Assembly (NCBI GenBank): GCA_026119855.1
Contig: JAOWBW010001598.1
Span: 184,181 to 248,180 of the forward strand
Direction of reading: 5' to 3'
Length of the DNA: 64,000 bases
From: Campanula takesimana
Taxonomy: Eukaryota; Streptophyta; Magnoliopsida; Asterales; Campanulaceae
Each line of letters begins with the position of its first letter. Position 1 is the first letter of the stretch. The translations under genes and the position numbers were made by a program. Positions 10,885-20,900 of the stretch are shown here, one piece after another. Below the pieces are notes generated by a model that saw only the letters and a list, made by a program, of their open reading frames with translations, was not told the origin of the DNA and did no database searches.

Positions 10885-11200
10885 TGTTAGACAAAAGCAG
10901 TCGGCTACATTATTTGCCTTGCGTCTACTGTAAAAAAGACATTTGACTCAATTATATTATTGCATAAATTAAGTATACTCCCCAGCTTAGAAAGATTATC
11001 ATCCTTGGATTTCAGACCATTGTACACTACTATGCAGTCAAACTCAAAGACCACCCTTTCAAGCTCAAGTGGTTTTATCCATGTTATGGCTTCCAGAAAA
11101 CCTATAGTGTTTCCTTCATCAACCCGCAGTAGGCCTGGAAGCAAACATTTACGAGCTGCTACGAAATGACCTTGTAGGCTCTTATCACCATTGAACTAAT
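10885..11200 (-). pseudogene. RNase H-like (RVT_3) domain remnant
   Basis: Minus-strand 11195-10905 encodes FVAARKCLLPGLL, DEGNTIGFLEAITW, ERVVFEFDC and LSKLGSILNLC. This fits the plant reverse-transcriptase-like RNase H domain found in LINEs and many derived genes. The usual Glu (in GFLEAI) and Asp (in FEFDC) are visible. The terminal RRKANNVADC-type motif is only readable after a frameshift near 10905-10915. There is no start context or upstream catalytic Asp, so it is a fragment. It lies inside the Harbinger element in antisense to the transposase, by capture or by insertion. Confidence 0.7.
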
Positions 11201-11456
11201 GCTAATGTCACATATACGTATAAATGTAATTTTTTAAAGATATATTGTCTTCATATAATGAGAGAGGTGTGTAGTATAAGAGAAATCATGTTATTTATAA
11301 AAGGGTAGAATTGTCATTGTAAACAAATATTCAAAGTCCAAATTAGCATTTTTAAAATACTGCACCAAACACATTTATAAAAATAATGCTCCGTTTAAAA
11401 AAACTCTCCGTTTTTAAAATCTCCGTTTTTAAAACCGTGCACCAGACGAGCTCTAA

Positions 11457-11879
11457 CTTTAGATGCTTCATATCAAATCCTTTTTAAATTTTAAAAACAT
11501 CTAATAGTAAAATTGCCTCAATATCATTATCTATTCTATTAATCAAGATGATTTTCTTTGAAGACAAAGTAACCCATTGATATAAATTAATCAAACTAAC
11601 ACATTCTCCTTATCCATTGTTTAACAAACTTAGATACATCTCCGTAGATAAAACCACTTCCCTAGGCCTTCAAGACTGTTTAACGAAAACCTTTGCAACC
11701 TTTCAAACCCTAAAACCACGTCTCGAAAGTATTCATATGTGATAAACCCTTAGTCCTAATTCTTGTCTCATTAGCTATTATAGAGCCAATTGACGAGATT
11801 CCCAAATCACATTTATGAAACCCTTCTGAAAGTTTTGATAGCTAGGATAGTCAGGAAAATACAAAGGATAGAGATGCAG
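11457..11879. other. Spacer, no recognised feature
   Basis: Between the Harbinger right end and a copia LTR; no open frame, repeat or element end identified. Confidence 0.5.
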
Positions 11880-12487
11880 TGTAGATACTGATGTGGTTAC
11901 ACCAACAACTACACCAAACAGAATTGCAGCAGAATTTAAATCAAACATGAATTATTTAATACATGTACAATAATATGCTGTAGACAACAAAAAGTTTTCT
12001 TTATTAAAACGTTATGAATGATTACAAAGAAAGAAATCAAAAGAAGCTACCAAAGATTAAAACACTAAACACTAAAAACAAGTTATATGAAGAACTTGTG
12101 TTACAAAATGACTCTCACTAAAAGCACTCTTTAGGGCTGTATATCGCAGGAGAAAAACTCAGAATACATGAAGAATGAAGTAGCCTTGGAGTCCTTTTTA
12201 TAGGCAAAGAAGACTCCACCAAATCTGGTCAAATCTTGGAGATTCATTCAAAAATATATACTCCATCTCTTCCTAATATATTGCTCATATCTTTGAGTGA
12301 GAGATATTCTACACAAACAACTAAAGATATACCAAAAACTAAATAAACTCATTAGTATGTTAGTAAAATAAAAATATAAAACTAAATATAAAAAGATATT
12401 TCAAATCTATCCTAAAATAAGAAAGACATAAATCCTAAAATTAAATATTTAAATAAAAATAATCATGTAGAAATATACACACTTACA
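11880..12487 (-). mobile_element. Ty1/copia-like 3' LTR (minus orientation)
   Basis: Begins TGTAGATACTG and ends CACTTACA on the + strand. Next to its high-coordinate end is AATCTCCCCTGATT, whose complement AATCAGGGGAGATT is a typical polypurine tract, placing this as the 3' LTR of a minus-strand element. A minus-strand TATA-like box (CTATAAAAAG) lies at 12194-12203. Organisation is the same as the LTR at 54141-54808. Only this LTR is recognisable; coding DNA is gone. Confidence 0.6.
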
Positions 12488-12950
12488 ATCTCCCCTGATT
12501 TATGGCTTTCTGATCAAAACAAAAATGTTAAAATTGTTAAGTGACCAAATAGAAACTCCCCCTGAATCCAATGTTGACAAAAAAATGGCAATGAATTTTT
12601 TTCCTTTTTGAGAACCGCACTTGCCATAAAATTGTCAAAAAAAAAAATAAAAAAAAAATAAAAGTACCTACCAAGATAAACTTTAGTACCAAAGGTAACC
12701 TAACTATCCAGCCTTTTCTCCCCATTTTTCCTTACTCTCCCCCTTTTTTACCAGAATACGAAATGATCAATTTGGCAAAAATTCGTTACGACAGAAAGAC
12801 AGACTGATGTGGGACCTGATGTACAACTCAGATTAGTGTGACTTGGGATGAAATCACACCCGGGGACTCAGCCTACCCCAGAACTTCAACAAACTTTTCT
12901 CCCAATCTGCTCAGCCTCTAGAATGCGTCCACCTCTTTTTTAATTGTGGG
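12488..12950 (-). mobile_element. Remnant of copia internal/3' untranslated region
   Basis: CT-rich blocks (ACTCCCCCTGAATCC, TACTCTCCCCCTTTTTTACC) follow the polypurine tract, as in the non-coding region upstream of the 3' LTR in many copia elements. No coding motif survives. Confidence 0.4.
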
Positions 12951-12954
12951 TAAA

Positions 12955-13100
12955 GATTTGTGGGTAGCTTTCACTCTACATTAAATCCAAAGATAGCACT
13001 TTAAGTCTCCGTCGTAGAGGTTTTAGGTTCGATACCCCTGCTGGCTAGAATTGAATTAGGTGGTTTAGGATTTTAAAAAAAAAAAAAAAAAAAAAAAAAG
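12955..13100 (+). mobile_element. Possible tRNA-derived SINE
   Basis: Contains GGTTCGATACC, an exact match to the RNA polymerase III B-box (GGTTCGANNCC) at about 13026-13036, followed by a short body and a poly-A tail (13076-13099). A clear A-box and target-site duplications were not found. Confidence 0.35.
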
Positions 13101-13533
13101 GACTCTGACCAAATCGACAACTTACATTTATCTTGCAAAAACAACATGAGTACAGAGTATAGTGTAACACCCCGAATTTTCTTACTGTATCTGAGCATTT
13201 AATGGCATTAAATAACAACTAGTGTTACACCCGTGCGTTAAACGCACGGACAAATAACTTTTGAGAAATCAACTAAAAAGAAAAAAGTATTCTTTTATAC
13301 GAACAAAGAGCAATTTATAACTTTTTTTTAACACGAGCAATTTATAACTTGGAAGACTCTTATTTAAAATATATCATTGTATACTCTCCCTCTTTCCTAA
13401 AATGAATGTTTGAAAAACTACACATTTGCCTTTTGTGAAAAGTAAATTTGAAATTTTTTTAATTTTCAATTGGGGACAGAGGTTGTATATCCTAGAACCA
13501 AGAAGAAATCTGCCACCAACTTGTGCTTGAAAG

Positions 13534-14167
13534 TGATGACGCCCTGAATTTCAGGGGTCACGGAGATAGAACTCCAACTTTGCTGTCTCTTGATCCTAAT
13601 CACAACACAAACAAGGACACCGTTAAGACCAATGCCGGGTTGGAATCCGGCTTAGGCCCTCGGGTGTGAGAGTAAGATCTCTGAGGAAAACCTAAGAAGA
13701 AGGCTCAATGAAGACCTTGTGTGTGTGAAATGGATAGAGCACGTACCTCCTTCATGGGAGCGAAAAGAGGTATATATATGACCAAGGGAAAGAAACCTGC
13801 ACAAGGTACTAACCACCCTGGTACTGGGGGGACACGTGGCGAGTCCCCAGTGGATCGGTCAGGAGAGTCGCTGGGAAGGTGGCGTGTCTGTCAGGGAAGC
13901 ATGGTTCTATCACCAACCGTTATGGTGTGTCAGGTACGGATAGGTGACGCCTCGCGTACGTTTGTGCCAGCTGGGCACCACGGGCTCTTCAGGATAGCGG
14001 GAGGCAGAGCCATCTCGGGCATATATATCAGGGGGATCGGTCCCCTCGGGCTTACTTGCCCGCATTCCCTGCCGGTTCGGCCCCTAGAGTTCAGATCCGG
14101 TTCGGGCGCGTTAGGTCGCATTAATCTAAACCAGCGAACATCCGGCCCAGACGGCTCGGTCTCATCA
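13534..14167. mobile_element. GC-rich solo LTR
   Basis: Starts TGATGACGCC and ends CGGTCTCATCA (TGATGA...TCATCA), and is flanked by a perfect 5-bp duplication GAAAG (13529-13533 and 14168-14172). At 634 bp with no internal region it is a solo LTR left by LTR-LTR recombination. Its GC content is clearly above the neighbourhood. The AATGCCGGGTTGGAATCCGG block resembles antisense gypsy LTRs, so the element probably points to the minus strand. The 155-codon open frame across it (13721-14188) is a by-product of high GC. Confidence 0.85.
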
Positions 14168-14172
14168 GAAAG

Positions 14173-15810
14173 GTGGTTGTACTATTAGATACAACGATTA
14201 CAAACGCTGAGAGTGTCACCGATCAAATACTCAGATTTAGACAAACAAAGAAACAATTGAAGTTGATGCAAATTCTTGAAAGTGATAATATCAAAAGCTA
14301 GGAATGAACTGATTTTACACGGACAATCATCTACGTTTACAGGCCTCCAAACACAAACATCTCTGCCGAACACTCTGTTGCGTCGAGTTTGGGCTGGAAT
14401 GCAAAATTTGGTTGTCTTGATGATCTCGCAAACTCACCATTTGTCTACTTAAGATTGGGTAAGGTAATAGTATATCTAAGACGTTGCTTAGGTTTAAAAA
14501 AAAAAAAAAAAACAGTGCTGATGAAGGACAATACTTCTTAGTTCTTAGCAGCAAATTAAAACTGTAACAAAAAAAGGAGAAATATTTAACTTGGTGCAAG
14601 TCCATAGAAGAGAGATTGAAGTTTTCCATTTTACTCTTACCAATATCAGGGTCGCTTTGTCGATGCATTACTGCCTGAACTTGCAGGAGTAACTCTTCCA
14701 CGGCAAAACAAGGCTAGTAATAATTCTTTCAACTGCAAAAACCAAATATTACACCATAATTCCATAAAATTTCACTACGACATAAAACTCCAAATTAATG
14801 GCAGTCATAACATCAGAAACATCATGTGGTTTATCCATTACCAGCATTTGCAGGAAAATAGTGACTATTGATTAAGCACTAAAAGGGTTTCCAAAATTAT
14901 GCCAAACAGAAGTAAATCCATCTTTCATTCAGTTGTGCGAGGACACTCGGTTCATAATCTAGAGTATAAGCGTATTCGTCTAATGGAGTACAATTTTGGA
15001 GAAATAGTACGAATCTCTAACGCGTCTTGGCCTTTTTCCAACGTGAACATGATTGTGCTCACATCCACACCACTGAATTTCACGTCTATAGCACTTGTTC
15101 TCGACACTTTGGTCCATTTCATAGCAATCTGTGATACCATTTCAAAGAAAAAAAAACGGAAATGAGCCAACGGAACACTAAGACAAAGATAATCAACTCT
15201 ACAATAGATCGTACATGGATGGATTAAATCAAACTGTAAGTAATATATATACTAATACAGATAAAATCCATAATTCCAGGGCTTTAACACGATTCACGAA
15301 TATGTTAATAAGTATAGTGGCCCAACAGAGGCAACAGTACACAAATTACTGAATAGCAAACCAAATTAAACACACTCGAAGTAACCTAGTTCAAGCGTTC
15401 AATGTAATTCGTGAAAAGTATACTATCAAAAAAATTCAATGAAGACGTCATTTTGCATACATCTTGTAGCTACATTCCACTCTTGAATGACACATCTTTG
15501 ACTTGTGGTTGCTTTGTTAGCTTTAATAACCTGCTCCCCCTTAAGTTTCCACTTTTGCTTCGAGAAATCAGCATAAAGAGAGAAACGTTACAATTAGCTT
15601 GACTAAGGAAAAAAACATATAAAAACATATTGGAAAAAAGAATGATAAAAACTTCTTGTGCAAGAGCGAAACTAAAGGAGATCGTACCCAGAAGGTAGCC
15701 GACATTGACAGAGACGCCGGTTCAGCACCAAATGTTTGGCCACGTAATAAAGAAATGGAATGGGTTTGGGTTGGAGATGGCAAAGGGGTTTGATGATCAG
15801 TAGGCATTTT
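14173..15810 (-). pseudogene. Unrecognised gene-like fragments
   Basis: Minus-strand frames look exon-like. One starts MPTDHQTPLPSP (15807) and runs to a possible donor near 15688. Another (about 15133-14959) follows an acceptor-like TATCACAG and reads IAMKWTKVSRTSAIDVKFSG onward to a stop. A third (MEELLLQVQAVMHRQSD, from 14701) ends at a possible GT near 14592. I could not join them into one frame or assign a family. They may be a captured or decayed host gene. Confidence 0.25.
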
Positions 15811-16228
15811 GGGTTTGTTTAGTCACTGTTTTAGATCTATTTCTCAGCATCACTATATGAACATTCTGTCTCTTGATTTTCTTCTTCTTCTTCTTCTTCT
15901 TTCCCAAATCTACACAAACACACCTTTATAACTCCCCGCAGATTTCTCCCCTACCTTGGATTACTTCAAAATCGATTACCCATATTCAACCTTCAGAAAC
16001 TCAAATATAAATCAACCAATTAAATATACTCTTGATCTTTAACTTAAAATTTCTGTCTCAAACGAAATAATCTTGATCTAAACCAAAATTAACAGTGCCA
16101 CATAGTAAGTGCAAAAATCCAATAGAAAGAGAGAGATACTAAATGACACTGAAAATCCGACAAGGTTTTTGTTGAGAAGTAAAATTAAAAAGTTAATGGC
16201 AGTGCATAAAAGTAGTGAGATTAAGCCA

Positions 16229-16450
16229 TCAACATGGATGTTGCCACATAGTTAGTGCAAAACTTTCCGCACGTCGGCAGACTCCAAATCCTCCACATAA
16301 GACTGCAACCGGCGTTCCCATCATATGAAATGGAGGTTGCTGCTGTGACTGTCTCTGAGCCAAAAACGGATGCTCAAGCTTAGGAGTCCACACAAGCCGC
16401 AGACGCTTCAGGCCACTGATTCCAGCGGCCGCCCAAATCGCTGGAATCAA
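16229..16450 (-). pseudogene. Possible GARP/MYB-like gene fragment
   Basis: A minus-strand frame contains ISGLKRLRLVWTPKL, resembling the start of the GARP DNA-binding domain in LUX/ARR-B type factors (LKRPRLVWTPQLHKRF). The domain is not continued; the following Gln-rich text fits nothing I know. At best a short fragment; chance similarity is not excluded. Confidence 0.25.
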
Positions 16451-16540
16451 ATTACCCTCCCGAATTGAGGTTTGAAGAAGGGGTCTGCATCTGGAGTAGT
16501 TGGGGTTGATAATTGGGTTGTGGAATCTGATTATTTAGAA

Positions 16541-16743
16541 CGGTTTTTCTAACGTGTGTTAATCGGTTTAAATATGGAATTCAACACTTTTATATGCTTC
16601 CATAAATATGTAAGTTTACATATATAAACAATATATTTCGTTAATTACGGAAATGAATGAGTTAAAGCAAGTTTAATAAACAATTCGATTTCCTTATTTA
16701 AATCACTTAACATGTGCCCTAAGGGCACATGTTAGAAAAACCG
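16541..16743. mobile_element. Mutator-type MITE, copy A
   Basis: Ends CGGTTTTTCTAAC and GTTAGAAAAACCG are perfect inverted repeats, flanked by a perfect 9-bp duplication TATTTAGAA (16532-16540 and 16744-16752), the Mutator hallmark. A second copy in opposite orientation lies at 36491-36708. The right end carries the inner palindrome TGTGCCCTAAGGGCACA; at the left end that palindrome is deleted. Confidence 0.92.
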
Positions 16744-18140
16744 TATTTAGAATAGGAATATCAAACGTGATAGATAAGGATTAATTAGGATTTGCGATAT
16801 AAACGAAGAGCCAACGGTTTCCGAGTTCCAAGGCGATAGATGAGTCCCCAAAAAAAAATCACTTGCTTTAAAATGTTCTAAAATGAATGCTCCCGAGTTT
16901 CCTGTCTTAGAAACGCAGTTTGAGCGGGAATTCTTTTTAGAAAGGGGTTCTATTGACTTCAGCCATTATATATATATATATATAGATAATTAATACCTCA
17001 AATTAGGGTTCACAGCTAACCCTTTATTACATCATCAATTCAAAATAAATGCGGAAGCGTAACTTAAAACTTGTCTTGGCAGGTAAACCACCCTAGCCAT
17101 CAATGTATCTTTAACTTACACCAATAAATAAATGTTCTTAAAATAACTAATTAAGAATCTTCAATCTGCCGTTCTTCCTACGGCTGCCCTCCTTTTCTTC
17201 CCCTTCTACTTAAATCCTGAAACAAAAATTTATAGAGAAGGGATGAGCGAACGAATGCTCAGTAAGTTCATACGTGGCCTCTCCGGTTACTAAGGAGAGA
17301 CGACCAGAACGAATATCATGAATAACTTTTACAAAGATAGGTTCAGTTACTTTTTGATTCAAGACTGCAGAACAATACAATCGTATTACTTTTAAGATTT
17401 TACTTTCAAATGATTATGGCACTACAATCCAAAGGGATTCATTCAAGTTCCGTCAATTCCGGGGTAACGTACATTATAACCTCAATGCCAAAGGTACAAT
17501 TTGTACACCTAGCTTTTCCAAGCCAATAGTGTGGGTCGTAACATATATGGTATCCACACATATATGCTCGGGGTCTAGAATCATCCTTGTAATCAGACAA
17601 TTCCTGAGAGAAGGCATGTGATCACTCATGCAATCCCTAGTTTAAGGACGAGTCTTTTCTAACTGGACTGTCCGTCAATGTCTTTTCTAACTGGACATTG
17701 GTCACTCTAACAAGTAAGTGGTTAACTTACAAGTTAAAATGAAAACATACCAAGGTACAAGTATGTGATAACAAGTTTCAAACTTCGATACTTAGTAGAT
17801 CAATGGGGACATCACTAAGTACGGATTCTTTCAAAAGAACGTTCAATAACGCGGAGTTTATTCAAATACTATCATGCCATACTGATAGCTAACTTATAGA
17901 AAGAATATAGAATTCCAATAAACAGGAGTTCAAATACTGTAAGGAACGTAATCCCTTACCTGAATTGCTTTTCCTTGCAATCTCCTCTCTGTGCAAATCT
18001 ACAAGGCACCTAGTAATTTACTTTAGTACTCTCAACATTGTTAACTACTTCTTCTTAGTTAACTGAGAGATGTGTTTTAACTTCTTTACTTCGTTACTCC
18101 TTTCTTACGTTTAAGTTTCTGACTTTGATTTGCGAGTCAG
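16744..18140. other. Non-coding interior of the candidate LTR
   Basis: No gene. Contains a short (TA)n tract (16965-16983) and sequences such as GGGATGAGCGAACGAATGCT that recur, from my knowledge, in plant gypsy LTRs read in antisense. Confidence 0.4.
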
Positions 18141-18437
18141 TCCTTTAACTTGAATATAATTGTAATTAAGTCCTCTAACTTTAGGTTAATTACAATTTGG
18201 TCCTTCAACTTTGGGTTAATTGCAAATTGGTCCTTCAACTTTGGATTAATTGCAATTTAGTCCTTCAACTTTAGTTTAATTGCACATTAGTCCTTCAACT
18301 TTGGATTAATTGCAGATTGGTCCTTCAACTTTAGTTTAATTGCAATTTAGTCCTTCAACTTTGAATTACTTGCAGGAAGGTCCCCTGACTTTGATTTTAT
18401 TCATAAAGGTCCCCAAATTTCTTTTTAATCACTTAGG
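18141..18437. repeat. 30-bp tandem repeat
   Basis: Eight strictly phased 30-bp units (18141, 18171, 18201 ... 18351) on the pattern TCCTTCAACTTTGGATTAAT + TGCAATTTAG, then two decayed units (18381, 18410). Centre units differ at few positions. Tandem repeats of this type lie in the LTRs of several plant gypsy families. Confidence 0.95.
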
Positions 18438-19573
18438 CCTCTCTAACTTCAAAGATTTCCTTTTTTATTTCTTCTAACTTTAACCTTTTCCAGTTTAATC
18501 CTTTTTTGTTAGGAAACTAACTGAATTCTTTTAACCTTCCTTCTTCTCGTTAATTTTCTAATTTTCAAGGTCTTCCAAGTACTTATTCTATTTCCTCAAG
18601 TTAGTTTTTTTTTTTTTTTTTTTAACTTTTTAACAATCCTCTTAAAGATTATGTTTTCTTTTCATTATAAACTTAACGAAAATACTAACTTTTCGTCCCA
18701 ATTCTTAACCTTCTCAATCAAGAATTAACACCCATATCCTATAACCATGGCCGAATTACATATCATCAAAATCCATTGATTTGATCAATCCTTCTAGTTC
18801 TTTAAATTTTTCTAAATTCCCAAACATTGATTTTATTCATAACTAAATAACAAAAATCATCAATATCAACAAAAATAATTCTCCAATAAATAAAGGCCAT
18901 TCGGCCGAATAGTATTTGGGTAAAAATCCATATTTTCTTCTGTTTGATAAATCCAATTCAACCTCAATGATTTATTTGTTCCATCCCCAAGCATTGCATA
19001 GTATTAATCAATCCCAATCATGATTATAAAATCAAGCTTAAAATAAAACTAATTTTAAAATTATCATTCTACCATATCATGTAAATCAATCATTCAACCT
19101 TTTAGAATTTTGTCATTAATTCCCTAGCATGCAAAACCCCAATTATTTATTTTCTTAATTCATGCATAACTTATAATTTATTAACCCGAATTCAATGAAA
19201 CGAATTTTGGAGAGTAGGATTTAGCATTACGTCGAGAATGATCGGATTACTTCTTCCAAAACAATTGGCGAAAAATCTCTTCTCCCTCCTCCTTTGGTTC
19301 GGCCGGCGGCTTTGGTTTAGGTTTAGGGTTTTGTTTTCTTTTTTTTTTTTTTTTTTGTGTTTTTGATAATAAAGAATAACCTAAGTTTCACTAACTCAAG
19401 AATTTATACTTTGGATTGATTATTAATTGGGTTGGGTTTATTATTTAAAATTCGGGCCAACCCAAATTTTTCGGCCCACTCTTTAATTGCTCTATAACTC
19501 TAATTATTATTTAATTACTTTAATGTGACTAATTAAATAATTAAATAAAAAAAAATGCGGGTATTACATATAG

Positions 19574-20480
19574 TGACCAATTTATACTTCCCATAATACA
19601 TCACATTGTTTAGGTTAGCCTTATATAAATATTGTATTTCTAAATAACGAAATTGTCTTCTGTTCTGTTCAAAAAAAAAAAAAAAAAAAAAAGGAGCATT
19701 TTATATAATACAAGTAATATATAAATAAGTGAAACACACATTTCTTAATACATTTATCATGTGGTCTACTTTTTTCTTTTCTTCATATGGCTTCATTCAT
19801 TTTCAATAAAGATTTCATTGAAATAGGCTGGACTTGTTTCAAGCCCAAGATAGCTGGCCTAATGAAACAGTCTTTTTTAGCTCTGGATTTATGTAAACTA
19901 GGTTTTCCACGTCTTTATTCAAACCAAAATTTATGTACTTGTAACATACAGTTAAGGGTGTATAATATGGTTGTTCAAACATCAAATTGATGCGGGGAAA
20001 TGTTCAGGATTTCAGAATAGTGTTATTCCGCTTGCGTGATTGTACATGCATTAAGTTGTTCCTTATGTTTGCGCGTTCTTTTTTTAATGCTGGAAAATGT
20101 TCAGTATTCCATAATAGGGTTATTCTTCACGCTTGCGTGATTGTACATGCATTAAGTTGTTACTTACGCTTGCGCGTTTGTATCTGCATCGGGCACTCCA
20201 GCGTGCTTTGCTCATTGTAGGGGAGACATGAAAATGGACTAGACTTGCGTACATAATTACATTTTAGGTCAATTTAGCTTTCAGGAGTAAATACTATTGC
20301 TCGCTCTACATTTGGTGTATGTACATACACCAATGCCATGACCTGTTCTTGAGCCCATGAGTTGCGTGTTCTATGCTTCCCTCCTATTTTTGTGTTTAAT
20401 ATACTCCGTATATACGACTAGTTTGTTACTTTTGTCTCTCTATGGAAAGCTCCCTAAAATGTGACCAACTTTTTCTTTTA
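19574..20480. other. Spacer with a tandem duplication
   Basis: A unit of about 95 bp containing CTTGCGTGATTGTACATGCA occurs twice in tandem (about 19993-20085 and 20090-20178) with several differences. Short open frames (67 and 77 codons) across it have no recognisable similarity. Confidence 0.6.
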
Positions 20481-20522
20481 GTTTTCGAAAACCCTTTTTC
20501 TTTGAGCACCTACCTATATATA

Positions 20523-20779
20523 CTCCCTCCGTCCCAGCTCATTTGACATCTTTTGATTAAAACTGGTCAACTTAGGGTCGTTTTGACCAACGCTTTATAG
20601 ACATATTTATGTTCAAAAAAAAAAATTTAAATTGTTATGAGAGGATTTTTAATGGTGATCATTTTACATTTTTTTAATTTTTATTTGGATCATAAATATT
20701 TCTATAAAGTGTTGGTCAAACCGACCTTAAGTTGACCAGTTTTGGTCAAAAGGTGTCAAGTGAGCTGGGACAGAGGGAG
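20523..20779. mobile_element. Stowaway MITE
   Basis: Ends CTCCCTCCGTCCCAGCTCA and TGAGCTGGGACAGAGGGAG, flanked by TA (20521-20522, 20780-20781). It sits in the TA stretch of the dispersed repeat whose other copy (2165-2312) lacks it, giving a natural empty site. Confidence 0.95.
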
Positions 20780-20786
20780 TATATAG

Positions 20787-20895
20787 ATGTGTAGAGTTTC
20801 TACTATTTATTGATTAAACTTTAATTTCACACCAAATTTTAAAAATAAAATTTTATCATATAAAAATAAATTTACATGCAAAGTTGTCTATTTAT
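20787..20895. repeat. Dispersed repeat, copy 2
   Basis: Same sequence as 2206-2312, ending where the MULE transposase remnant begins; the junction near 20898 is a breakpoint. Confidence 0.8.
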
Positions 20896-20900
20896 TGAGC

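Larger units (their letters stand above)
6870..11453 (+). mobile_element. PIF/Harbinger DNA transposon (near-complete)
   Basis: Terminal inverted repeats GAGCCCGTTTGGTG (6870-6883) and CACCAGACGAGCTC (11440-11453) match at 12 of 14 positions. They are flanked by a 3-bp duplication TAA (6867-6869 and 11454-11456), the PIF/Harbinger hallmark. The 4.6-kb element holds the two genes expected for an autonomous member, in the same orientation: a MYB/SANT-like ORF1 (7880-9068) and a DDE transposase (9291-10700). Both carry inactivating changes. A Stowaway MITE (7440-7588) sits in the 5' leader, and an unrelated RNase H-like remnant (-) lies between the transposase and the right end. Confidence 0.9.
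13163..19568 (-). mobile_element. Candidate large (solo) Ty3-type LTR, interrupted
   Basis: The + strand starts TGTAACACCCCGAATTTTC and ends GCGGGTATTACA, i.e. TG...CA ends, flanked on both sides by TATAG (13158-13162 and 19569-19573). Read on the minus strand it opens TGTAATACCCGC, a common start of plant gypsy LTRs. Inside are a second solo LTR (13534-14167), a MULE MITE (16541-16743), a 30-bp tandem repeat typical of such LTRs, and gene-like pieces between 14173 and 16531. No gag-pol is present. At 6.4 kb it is far longer than usual even after removing nested DNA. The 5-bp match alone could arise by chance once in about a thousand. Confidence 0.45.

Noticed and set aside
12955..13100. Functional tRNA gene from the GGTTCGATACC box
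   Set aside because: No cloverleaf or A-box at the right spacing; poly-A tail points to a SINE at most.
13721..14188. 155-codon open frame with a start codon
   Set aside because: Lies within and past the end of a TSD-bounded GC-rich solo LTR; no family similarity, and high GC explains the lack of stops.
17442..17470. AAGTTCCGTCAATTCC resembling the complement of a conserved 18S rRNA site
   Set aside because: Flanking sequence does not continue as rRNA; short chance match.
19305..19330. TTTAGGTTTAGGG telomere-like words
   Set aside because: Only two units; a common short motif, not an interstitial telomere array.
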